The notes under the pieces are model-generated. The model did not search any database and was not told where the DNA came from. It saw nothing but the letters and a program-made list of their open reading frames with translations. 64,000 nucleotides of DNA, from positions 1,563,307 to 1,627,306 of the forward strand of contig JAJEKV010000053.1 of the NCBI GenBank assembly GCA_021234155.1, given 5' to 3'. The stretch is from Isoetes taiwanensis (taxonomy: Eukaryota; Streptophyta; Lycopodiopsida; Isoetales; Isoetaceae). Positions within the stretch are counted from its first letter, which is position 1; each line of letters begins with the position of its first letter. A program made the position numbers and the translations under genes. This document shows, piece after piece, positions 44,538 through 53,639 of this stretch.

Positions 44538-45997
44538 TCAAGGAACTTTTAACTTGGGCCGTTCCTGCGAATGACCCAAGTTCCTGATGATGCTTGCGAG
44601 CATGCGCAAGGCCTCACCAGATCTTCTACCCCCGCGGTCGGATGTAATAGCCGCGGTGACCGCCAATCTCGCCGACGTCGATGGGGTATGGCGGTCGAAG
44701 AGGTCAAGTGCCATTGCTCTCTTGACCAGGGACAACATAGTCGACATTTGGCTATCGCGAGCATGCTGCCAAGCCCGAGAGTGCAATCGGCATGAACACT
44801 CCTTCTTCACCTGCACCTACGGGGCTGAACTTGCGGATTACCGCTATTCTACCATCTAGCGGCGGGAGGTAGTACCTCGTGGGGACTATTGTCATTGTCG
44901 TCCGGTAAAGCTTCTCAACTTCGATTGACCTCTGTTCTATGCCGTCCCAGCATATTCGCTAGGCCTCTATCTCGGTGAGCTCCACCAGGTCTTGATTATG
45001 GTGTCGATTACCAGGTCGATTCCTTCTCCTCTTAATGGAGGTGGTGTCAAGGTCTCGGCATTAGAATGCTCGTGGTCTTCCACGGATCCCCATCTGTTCA
45101 CGGAGGCGAGGAACTCCTCCTCCGCTGGCAGCTCTTGCTCCTCCATCCTTTGCCCGATCACTGCCGTAGGCTGTATATCGAAGTCGACTCTCTGTATAAG
45201 TGTCAGAGCTTCCCTTACTTGAGCGGAAAGTCCCAGGTTCCCGGACGATGAAGTCGCCCAAGTCCGGACCGCCAGAATCGGTGGAGTAATTCATCCACCA
45301 GCTCCCTCTCCCCACTCTGAAGGTTCTCGATGTCACCGGGAGGAGTAAATATTCCTCTCCGCTGATGATGATCGGGCTAGGCTTGTGATACCTAGCCCGG
45401 GGGGGGCAATCCTCGATGTTCCGCCGCTCGCCGTTCACCATCTCCTCGTTTCGCTTGTTGCCGTTCCTCCTGCGAAGTCGAGCTCCGCGGTTTTAATGTC
45501 GCCTGGACTCCTCTTCTTCTTCGCTTTTTTTCTTCCCGCTTGCTGGCGACACGCAAAGTTTACTCCTCTTCTTCCTCGGCACCGCTATGGGGTCCACCTC
45601 CATCGGAGGGGATAGAGGTTGCCCCCATTGGGTTTTCGGTGGGATAAGAAGATGGCTAAGGCCGCGGTAGGAGAAGTACTTGGTCCGCTGGTCGTCAGAC
45701 CATGTAGTCTGGCGCCTTTGGCGCTTTGTTGGTCGTGGTACTTGGCGATGTTGGGGACATCCCCAAAGCTGCTTTGAAGGGATGGGCGGGGAACAAAATA
45801 GCCTATGCAAGGGGGACTGGACAAGGGAGGGTCCTACCCTAGCTTGGAATTCTGCTAGGACTTGTCTATATCTTTGGGGTTGCATTTAACGAGCTTGGAT
45901 GTCAATTTCTTTGCCAAAGACTTGAAGATGTCATTGACATCTGCCTCTCGGCATGGGGCACCGGCGCCGTACCATCGGTGAAGTCGCGAGTGGCCAT
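44538..45997 (-). CDS. Element A ORF X (accessory gene, unknown family; frameshifted)
   Basis: About 485 codons in several frames, starting with ATG at 45997 (GATCAATGGCC context) and ending at 44538. The middle includes acidic and basic low-complexity ('RKKRSKLC', 'KKKSEEEEESRR'), then 'KPSPIIISGEEYLLLPV', 'VREALTLIQRVDFDIQPTAV' with 'GQRMEEQELPAEEEFLASVN', and at the C-terminus 'MSTMLSLVKRAMALDLFDRH' with 'SARLAVTAAI'. The same order of blocks occurs in element C ORF X ('LPTVLLNNQEYLILEDI'; 'MGGMDEEVEDLWDTKV'; 'TTITLVRRDLAIAALGDV' with 'MRLLVAAPLA'). I recognise no known domain. It lies between the H3-like gene and gag, on the sense strand, with its own TATA box. Confidence 0.6.
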
Positions 45998-46110
45998 TGA
46001 TCTAGCAAGGAAGGGGGTATCAAACGAATGCGAAGCGCCTCGGGGAGCTGGAAGATCGCCTAAGCAAAGGAGAGCAAACTTGCGGGGGTGTCAAATGAAA
46101 AATGCCGGAC

Positions 46111-46120
46111 CTATTTATAG
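46111..46120 (-). promoter_or_regulatory. TATA box of element A ORF X
   Basis: Minus-strand CTATAAATAG lies 114-123 bp before the ORF X ATG (45997). The identical decamer precedes the H3-like gene (48105-48114). Confidence 0.6.
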
Positions 46121-46298
46121 AAAATGGGGAAACCCTAATTTTTGGATGACCTAGAATTTCTGCGAGATTAGGTGATTCGACCTATTAAAGGATGCAATTG
46201 TAAGTTTGAAGACTACTTCTAGGGTTTGAGCATGCTAAGAACAACTAATGAACCTATTGCAACAACTTGGAGATCATTTGGTGAAGAGAATGACCGAG

Positions 46299-46360
46299 GT
46301 CTCACACGTTGCACTCCATTTTGAGAATCTCATTTTACGTCTGGGCGCGACGTGTGAGAC
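46299..46360. promoter_or_regulatory. Palindromic upstream element, copy 1 (ORF X promoter)
   Basis: GTCTCACACGT ... ACGTGTGAGAC outer arms with an inner TTTTGAGAATCTCA centre. It lies upstream of the ORF X TATA box. Related copies are at 46491-46549, 48190-48256 and 48389-48451. Confidence 0.6.
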
Positions 46361-46490
46361 ATGGGTCCCTAATTGGGCTAGGCTTAATCAATTTGGGTGA
46401 TTGAAGGCTGTAATTCCACTAAACTCGTCGAAAGAAGTGCAATTGACCCTTATTTGTTCGATTTGGAGCTTTTGGGCACTTTTGGGCATG

Positions 46491-46549
46491 GTCTCACATT
46501 GCTTGACCCATTTTGAGAATCTCAAAATCTGTCTGGCGACGGCAGAGAC
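46491..46549. promoter_or_regulatory. Palindromic upstream element, copy 2 (ORF X promoter)
   Basis: GTCTCAC start, perfect inner palindrome TTTTGAGAATCTCAAAA, and an eroded GAGAC end. About 190 bp from copy 1. Confidence 0.55.
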
Positions 46550-46639
46550 ATCGTCTCAATTTTTGCTTAAAAACTCCAATTTTATCAAATCAAAACTAGA
46601 ATTCTATAACTTTGACTTAATTAAGCTAGATTAGACACA

Positions 46640-48002
46640 TTATTTATCCACAAAATTCTTTATATTAACAAAATTTCTGTTATTTACAAAAGTCTCAAGG
46701 CGTTCTCCCTTGATGTGCCCGGCAAGATACATGTCCCGCCTCATGAGGGTGACCCTCTTGGCGTGTACTATGCGGTAGTTGAATCTTCAAAATGTTGTAC
46801 TATTTTTGCCTCTCTTGCCTCCCCGTGGTTAAGCACAACAACATCTCATCGGTCACGCCAGCGCGTATGCGTGTTGTACTCTGCATGACTTCACGGACCA
46901 AGCGTTGGAGCGGTGCAGGGGATCAAGAGTCCGTAGCTCCTCTGGAAGTGCCGGATTTCCTTGAGGCTCTATTCTCCGCTTCTTCTTCTTAGCCCGCTTC
47001 TTTCCCGGTGCTGCAGGAGGCTTGGGCCTGGGTGGTGGCGGCTTTAATGTTTGGCTTCTTGTCCTGATGTCCGCTTGGATTGTTCTCACCTCGTGTTCTC
47101 GATAATAGGCATTGTAGGCCTCCCACTTCGCCATGTAAGCGTTGTGCTCCTTGATCCTCTTTTCTCGATAGACCTTGACGGGGTCTATCACATATGCCTC
47201 CCCGTTGTGGCCGTGGGGCTTTGACCCTATCCCATGTCGGGGATCGGTGGGGACCATGCACTTTGTCGACCTCCTCTTGCTCACATTGCGTTACCGGGGG
47301 CACTTCCTTCTCTACGTGGGGTTTTGATGAACTCGGCTCCCATCCGTGTCTTGCACGTGGTCTTGGTCCGAGTCGGTAGAAGGCGATCTCTTCGCCGATG
47401 GTTAAGTTGATTCTGAGACCCGCCGCCAAACTTTTGACCTTCACAACTTTCTGCCCGTGCCTTGATGGCTTTGGCCTTTCTCTTCTTTGGCCCGCCGGGC
47501 GTCGTCACCGGTCTTCTCGGCCTTAGTCCGCTCTGGCGGCTCTTTAGCCTTCATACTTGCGATGAAGCGTGCAAGGTCGGCTTCTTCCGGGGTGAGTGTT
47601 GGCTGCTGCTCCCTCTTCTCTTCCTCGATCTTCACGTAGGTGGGTCTCCGCCTCAGGGTTTCTCACGGGGGCGTTGATTGGTCGCTATCCCCCGCTGCCT
47701 CCCTCAGGTGGGTTGGTGTTCCCACGGGGTTGGTCTGAAGCCGCTCGTCCGCTCCTGGCTGCTCCCGCTTCTTCCCTCCTCTTGTGCAATCTCCTCGGGG
47801 ATTTGTTGCATGATATCCCAGGCCCGGTCGTCCTCTCACGAAGCTCAGACGGTCACTCTCGGTCCGATCCCGCTTCCTCGAAAGGCGATTCGCCTTCATG
47901 GAGAAGGCGTTCTCGAAGGACTCTCTGAAAGAGGCCGGAGCCGCTGGCGCTGGAGGATCCGCTTCGTCTAGGCTTCCTTGCAGTTTGTTTGGTGCGGGCC
48001 AT
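46640..48002 (-). CDS. Element A histone H3-like gene: H3 tail, long linker, H3-type fold (frameshifted)
   Basis: The ATG at 48002 opens a frame reading MARTKQTARKPRRSGSSS. Its first ten residues are those of histone H3, including the positions of K4 and K9. After about 50 codons the frame breaks (TGA near 47853). Coding continues in other frames through a charged linker ('LTPEEADLARFIASMKAKEP', 'AYVIDPVKVYREKRIKEHNA') to a basic patch 'GKKRAKKKKRR' and then the fold. The fold has 'PLQRLVREVMQ' (alpha1 start), 'VTDEMLLCL' (alpha2), 'HFEDSTTA', and 'IVHAKRVTLMRRDMYLAGHI' with 'KGERLETF' (H3 '[25 protein letters not shown]'). The stop is TAA at 46640-46642. The total span is about 454 codons against 136 for canonical H3. 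H3 Cys110 is not kept here. At least three frameshifts lie in this copy. Known: H3 forms the nucleosome core. Inferred: an element-encoded H3 variant. Confidence 0.85.
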
Positions 48003-48104
48003 CATTTGGCGGTTTGCCGATCGGAGCTAAGCGCCAGAAGATCGCCTTGGCGGACACGAGCAATTTTTCTAAGGACAGAACGTGGAAATGGGAGGGGTCT
48101 AGGT

Positions 48105-48114
48105 CTATTTATAG
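48105..48114 (-). promoter_or_regulatory. TATA box of element A H3-like gene
   Basis: Minus-strand CTATAAATAG lies 103-112 bp before the ATG at 48002, inside the element and well downstream of the 5' LTR. This suggests an internal promoter. Confidence 0.6.
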
Positions 48115-48189
48115 GGGTCAATTTTTAGGTCAACTTTTAAACTACCTTTTTGGTTTGCTTAAAATATCTAAAACCCCTAATTAAGCAAG

Positions 48190-48256
48190 GTCTCACACGT
48201 TGCGCCCAGCCCGATTTCGAGAATCTCAAAATCTGTCCTGGCGCGACGTGTGAGAC
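48190..48256. promoter_or_regulatory. Palindromic upstream element, copy 3 (H3-like promoter)
   Basis: Outer arms GTCTCACACGT and ACGTGTGAGAC, intermediate GCGCC/GGCGC pairing and inner TTTCGAGAATCTCAAAA. This is the best-paired copy, 76 bp or more upstream of the TATA box. Confidence 0.65.
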
Positions 48257-48388
48257 ATGGTGGGACCTACTACTAAATTTTGTACTTTTAAAACATGTAA
48301 CATGCCAATTCTAATGATTCTTAGCTTAAAATTAGAATTATCAAGTTATTTTATTGTAATTTACAACTTTTTGGTGTCAAAGCTGAAT

Positions 48389-48451
48389 GTCTCACCGCGT
48401 TAAACCGATTTTGAGAATCTCAAAATCGTCCCAAGCCACGCGATGTGAGAC
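48389..48451. promoter_or_regulatory. Palindromic upstream element, copy 4 (H3-like promoter)
   Basis: GTCTCACCGCG ... CGATGTGAGAC arms and a perfect inner TTTTGAGAATCTCAAAA. Spaced about 195 bp from copy 3, nearly the same spacing as copies 1 and 2. Confidence 0.6.
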
Positions 48452-48642
48452 CTCCCCTACTTTTGGATGTTGGCTCACCAATTTTAGTCTTATTACGTTT
48501 TTATTCATTTTGATCTTTACTAGCTTAGCAAAACTACAAAAATGAGGAAAATTTTTTCCCATTTTTCGAGGTTTAAGGATCCTATCAAGTTAGTACTATC
48601 GGGAACATGGTCGATGCTTTGCTCTTGGTCACCAAGAACATT

Positions 48643-48653
48643 GCTCGATACCA
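48643..48653 (-). other. Element A primer-binding site (tRNA-iMet type)
   Basis: Minus-strand TGGTATCGAGC follows the 5' LTR after a few bases. It matches the initiator-Met PBS TGGTATCAGAGC with one base missing. Chromoviruses commonly use this tRNA. Confidence 0.65.
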
Positions 48654-48656
48654 TCG

Positions 48657-50304
48657 TGGACGTCCCCTATTCGTGATACCTGTGCACTCCGCATTACACA
48701 AATGAGAGTTCATCCCCATACCAGCTCCATGCCGATATAGGGCCCCACCTAACACCGCAGAACCGTGGCCGGGTTCCAAAGTGGGAAGAGTGAAGGGGTC
48801 ATTTACCCCGCCTCCCTCGGGTCTACCTAGGGGCATGAAGCCGTAAAACATACATGTCGCGATATAATATAAGCACATAGCCACCTCGGCGGGTGGTCCA
48901 TCACATCTGCATAAACAAGGTGAGCACAATACATATGGGGAGTTCTACCCAAGGCTCGCACTCAAGGGAATGACTGACGGCTTGGGTCTCCGGAGAGGTC
49001 ATTGCGCATGCAATTCATGGCAATGGATTTGGTGGCATAAGAACATGGCGTAGGGTTGTCCACTCCATCCGCCCCTCCCCGTGCACACTTTGCGTAGTAG
49101 GTTGAAAAGTGTTGGGACCCGATCAGAGTCCAGCCGGATGCATAGCCGAAAAGGGCTATTCCCGGTTCATCCTCCAAGTTCGATGGGGCGGTAGGGATCG
49201 CTCCCTCCGTAGATCTACCGCCGACTCAAGGTGACTAGAGGGCCACCGCCCTTATTCGACCCACCCACCGGAAAGTGAACACCACTTCACGGGTGTCGAG
49301 CCCATGCCTTGCCCACACGCTAAAGGGCAAGCCATCGCACCTAGTCACAATGATCCCCGGTAGATCGTTCAAGAGTTAGGACAGAACCTCCTTCTCGGGC
49401 CGGTCCCTTCACCCACAACCCTGTGGCTCTTTGTACACAAGTTTTAATCTATTGTGTGCTAGAGAGGCTAATCTAGGAGCATCTACTACCAAGCTTTAGG
49501 TCTCTACCCCCTTCCCAATACAAGGAGTTCATAGAGATACATCATCCACATACATCATAAGAGAACTAAAGAACAAGATCTAATCTATATCATAGAGTTA
49601 GGTTCTTTAGTTAGAGGTCGGTATCTAGGGATCTAGAAGGTGTTATGGCCAATTTAATAGGCTAAACCTCACCGATTCTATAACCTCAAATAGGGTTTAG
49701 ACTATCTAGGCGGCCAAATACGGATCCTTGAGTGGCTCCTCCTGACTGAAGCTCGATCATCCTGCTGAAACGCTTTCGAATCAAGGGAAACTAATGATGC
49801 AACTCTCAAAGGGTTCTGGGATGGATGCGATTTTTGGCTGAGGGCAGCCAAAACGAGTTCTAAAACCCTAAAAACGAAAATTGGGCAATTTAGGGTTTCT
49901 CTCCTTTAATAGACAAGGGGTTGGCTAGGGTTTCCAATTATCCCCTTTAGGAATGTGGGATAATTGGGAATGGGCCCACTTGCCATTAATGGCTAGGTGG
50001 CAAAATGTGCCCACATGGAAATGTGTGCACATTAATGAAGGTGCACATTGGAAAATGTGCACATTAATTGCACCTATGGGTATGGCCCACTTGGCATAAG
50101 GTGTCCATATGGAAATGTGTGCCCACATTAATGTGTACATTGAGAGATGTGCACATTAATGCCAATGCACATTTCTAGCAAGTTGCCCCCTAGGGCTACC
50201 CACTTGGCTATATGTCGGCGTACACGTCAGTCGGGATGGCGTGTACGCGTGACGAGGCAGTACAGTATACGTCTTGGGACCGTATACTGTCCTGGAACGT
50301 CACA
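48657..50304 (-). repeat. Element A 5' LTR
   Basis: About 1648 bp. It ends in CGTCACA (50304), followed by the target duplication AGATG. It pairs with 27262-28799 and contains a roughly 110-bp block missing from that copy. Confidence 0.9.
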
Positions 50305-50309
50305 AGATG

Positions 50310-51657
50310 AGAAGACCAACTGTTTACTGTGTATAACCACACGTTCCTAGCTTTGTAGTATTTGTCATGACACGTTGTGCTTGGGGATCTACCAATGTAG
50401 ATCCCAAGCTCCTATCATCAATTGAGGACCTCAAAATTATTCTTATGCAGATGATGATCTTCTACCATCAATTGAGCCTCAAAATTGTATTTATCTAGAT
50501 GATGCTTTACTATGATCAGTCTGAGACTAAAGACATTTTATGAAAAAGCATTGCATATCTAAACAATAAGGTTGTGTTTACACTGCCCCCATTTTCTTGA
50601 GGTATCCATCTTCTACACATTTGGTTACTGCTTCATCTAAGCTAGTCATATTGAAGGTTTCACAGCAACATTAACAACTTAATCAAAGCAAGTAGTATTG
50701 AAGGTAACACGATTCTATTTTAGGTTCTATAACATACGAACAACTTTTGCATTTTTTTATGCCCTAATCATTGTGGAAAAGTGATTTGTTCAAGGTTATA
50801 TCAACAACAAAAGACATAGACAACTCGAAAATTCAATCAATTCAAAGTTCAAATACAATGTGAACCCAAATATTCTAGGACCAGAAGAGGCGTGCAAATT
50901 TTTTTTTTCTTTTTCAAAATGTGATGTTTAGTAATGTATATGTGAGTTGTGTATATACAAGGAGTCCATATTTACTTTGTCACCATCAGTATGTATAAAA
51001 ATATATGAGCTTCTTTTTTGAACTGAAGCCCCTTTCAAAGACGAGAACTTGAGGACGATGCTTTTTTACGAAGGCACTCTCCATATCTAATTGTTCTAAT
51101 GGTCATTCCTATGATTTGGTTTGTATTTGGATAATAAGCAAATGGAAACCATGTGACGATATTTAGAACCATTATATTTCTTCCTTGATTTGATTATAAC
51201 ATAGAATTAAACCACCATGGAACAGCAAAAGGGTTTCACCATTGATCTCTATGTTCGTACATTAAATGGATTACTCTAGGCATTGTGCTCAAAATGATAC
51301 AAGCGCAGGCGCATCAATGTACAACTATATACTTCTATAATGACAAGGTTCGTGAAGCCCAACAACACCTGACCATAAAATCATCTTGGTAAAAGTTACC
51401 ATAAATAAAACAATGAAAAACCACTCCTTCAAATTGCTACTAAAGCCTGGCAACGCCGGGCACCATAACTAGTTAATATTGGTATTGGTATAATATTATA
51501 TGTCTAATTCTATGCAATGTTTATGTTTCCATAATTTGAGCACCATAATTTGAGCACCTCTAGTTTGTTAGATTTGTGAGGCTACGATACATCATCCATC
51601 ATTAGAGTATTAGGTAATGTGTATATCTACTATCCTACACCATCCTTAAGGCCCTTT
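50310..51657. other. AT-rich flank of element A, no gene
   Basis: A unit of about 55 bp ('CATCAATTGAG...CTCAAAATT.T..TTAT') occurs twice near 50415-50510. No coding features or domains are seen. Confidence 0.35.
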
Positions 51658-52103
51658 TTAGGTAACACAAACCATTAACACACAACTACCATTAACATTA
51701 TTAACATAAACCATTGCATTTGACACATTTAAATTAAAATCCCCCTTAAACCCCCTTTGGTTTGGGTGCATATTCACAGGGGGTTACGTAGGGCAGCGAG
51801 AGCCCCAAAAAATTTACAATACATGTACAAAATTAACACCATTAAGTATATTCTTTCAAACCTTATAGTATTTTGCAAATCTTAATATACAGTATACAAA
51901 AACTTGTACATGCATACCCCACAAACGAGGATCGCTATGTATGGTCCAGATCTTGGAATAAAGGGCAAATATGCCCATCCGACAGCTCTCGTTGCCCGGA
52001 GTAACCCCCCGTGTGAATATGCACCCAAAAACCTTCGTGAAAACCTTAGTGAAAAGCGTACAAAAACACAAAGAAAACCCCCTGTTATTATGCTACATAT
52101 TGT
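51658..52103 (-). mobile_element. Foldback DNA element, copy 3 (body deleted)
   Basis: It contains the left palindrome arm (CACATTTAAATTAAAATCCC, 51722-51741), the centre ('CATACCCCACAAACGAGG', 51914-51931) and part of the right arm. It then joins directly to the inverse of the element's left end (AACCTTAGTGAAAAGCGTAC to CCCCTGTTATTATGCTACAT, 52041-52103). The tandem units and body are absent. Confidence 0.65.
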
Positions 52104-53054
52104 AGGCTAGAGTATGCATGGGTTTTGACGACTCTAGCTTTGGAATGAATGACATATTGTACCTTCCGGCGAATAACAAAGAATGACATTCAATAAAAAA
52201 GAACGTGAATAACAAACTATGGCATTGAATAACTAAGAACGTAAGTTATTTACCTCTCCTCAAAAATGAATTAGCTACAGGTAGCATGGGCCTTAAAATA
52301 GAGTTGGTGTATCCCTGCAGCAACAAAGAAAACAAAAGAGGATTCACAAAGGTAATCATCATGCTACAAAGGCAAGCTAGTACATGTACATGCAAGCTTC
52401 ATTGAAGGAATAGCAAGTTTAACGTTGCAGTGTTCTGTGTCTATAGCCATCTATTCTGAACTTTCTAGAGCACTACGTAGCAAGACGCTTGTACTCAGAA
52501 CTCCAGTGATAATGAAAAAACTCTACGATTTTCTTCCTAGCATACCTTCAGCAAAGGTTCGACGATTTATGCTGGCCCGATGCCGTTCTTCTTCCTAGCA
52601 TACCTTCACTAAAGGTTCGGCGACTTATGCTGGCCCGATGCCGTTTGGTTCGATGGTCATGTTTTACATTTGAATTGTCGTTTTCTCCCATCACTTAGAG
52701 TAAGAAGTAGCCATATTGCTTTACTGCTTAAAGTCGTTCTAAATCCGTAGGTGTTTTTTCACCGCCGCTGTCGCTTTTATACTATAGCAGGCCGCCATAG
52801 CCATAGCCACCTTGAACACATTTCGCTTCGCGAAACCGCCATCACCAAGAGTGAAGAGATCGCCAATCGCCAGAAAGGGCTTTTTTTTTCTTGGCATCGA
52901 GATTCTCGGATGTTTTTAGGGTGAAAACAAAAGATGGGTCACAGATGAACCGGCCGGATTCGCCAAACAAACGACAACCGTCCGATCTAGGGCGTGGTCC
53001 ATTACACAACATTATAATATAAGATAAGATTATTATTATTATTATTGCATATTT
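52104..53054. other. Region without recognised gene; short duplicated stretch
   Basis: A stretch of about 60 bp (TTCTTCCTAGCATACCTTCA through TTATGCTGGCCCGATGCCGT) occurs twice at about 52532-52588 and 52589-52647. No ORF of note. Confidence 0.4.
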
Positions 53055-53639
53055 CTATTCATCAAAGAATTTCATGACCATGCGCTTGTTTTCTTCTTTA
53101 AACATGTTACCAATATAAAGAATTCTATCTTGGCCATTTTTTACAACCTTTACCTCTTTTACTTGTTTTTTCTCACTTGCACTGATAACAAAGATGGTGT
53201 AAATTTGCCTCAGATCTTCTTCCTCCAATTCCTCTTCTTTGATTGTTCCTTCAACCAAGTGCTCGAGGAGAACATCAACACATAAAGCATCAGCCTCATT
53301 GTTGAGCTCTCTTGGCATATGATGCAGCTCCCAAGACTTAAAGCCTGATAATTCCTCCAAAGCTTTGTCCCTAAGTGTGATCATGTCCTCATATTTTGCC
53401 TAATATTCTCCCAAAACCTTCCTATAAACAAGTGAGAATCTCAAAATATAATAATATTAGTAATGCCAAGATGTTTGGCCTCTTGTAGGCCTACAATGAG
53501 GGCTTTGTATTCAGCTATGTTTGAGGTGGTATTGGGGTAGATCCTGCCAACCTTAGCCAGCAACTTGCTGGTCGGATCCTTCATAATGGCAGCAGAGGAA
53601 GCTACATTTAACTTTTTGGAAACTTGCCATCAAACCATA
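53055..53639 (-). pseudogene. RNase H (RVT_3 type) fragment of another retroelement
   Basis: The minus strand reads 'NTTSNIAEYKALIVGLQEAK' with 'HLGITNIIIF' at about 53450-53560. Then in frame 53384-53055 it reads 'DKALEELSGFKSWELHHMPR' with 'ELNNEADAL'. This is the plant RNase H-like pattern (catalytic E in 'AEYKAL' and D in 'EADAL') found in Tat/Athila-type gypsy elements. The N-terminal part ('WFDGKFPK') is cut exactly where the element C LTR begins, so C inserted into this older element. Confidence 0.65.

Larger units (their letters stand above)
27262..50304 (-). mobile_element. Element A: chromovirus (Ty3/gypsy) LTR retrotransposon with H3-like gene
   Basis: LTRs at 27262-28799 (3') and 48657-50304 (5') both show TG...CA ends, with TGTGACG/CGTCACA-type terminal inversion. 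The flanking five bases are AGATG on both sides (27257-27261 and 50305-50309), a perfect target duplication. The PPT abuts the 3' LTR and a tRNA-iMet-like PBS abuts the 5' LTR. Minus-strand order is 5' LTR, PBS, histone H3-like ORF, ORF X, gag, protease, (RT not found), RNase H remnant, integrase with chromodomain, PPT, 3' LTR. Element B is nested in gag. Without B, element A is about 12 kb. Frames are broken by many small indels. Confidence 0.9.

Noticed and set aside
46640-48002. The H3-like sequence as an ordinary host histone gene flanking the transposon
   Set aside because: It lies inside the LTR/target-duplication boundaries of element A, has a linker of about 350 codons unknown in host H3, and has a counterpart in the same place in element C.
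47194-48190. Plus-strand frames over the H3-like gene
   Set aside because: Complement of the minus-strand charged linker; no motif of their own.
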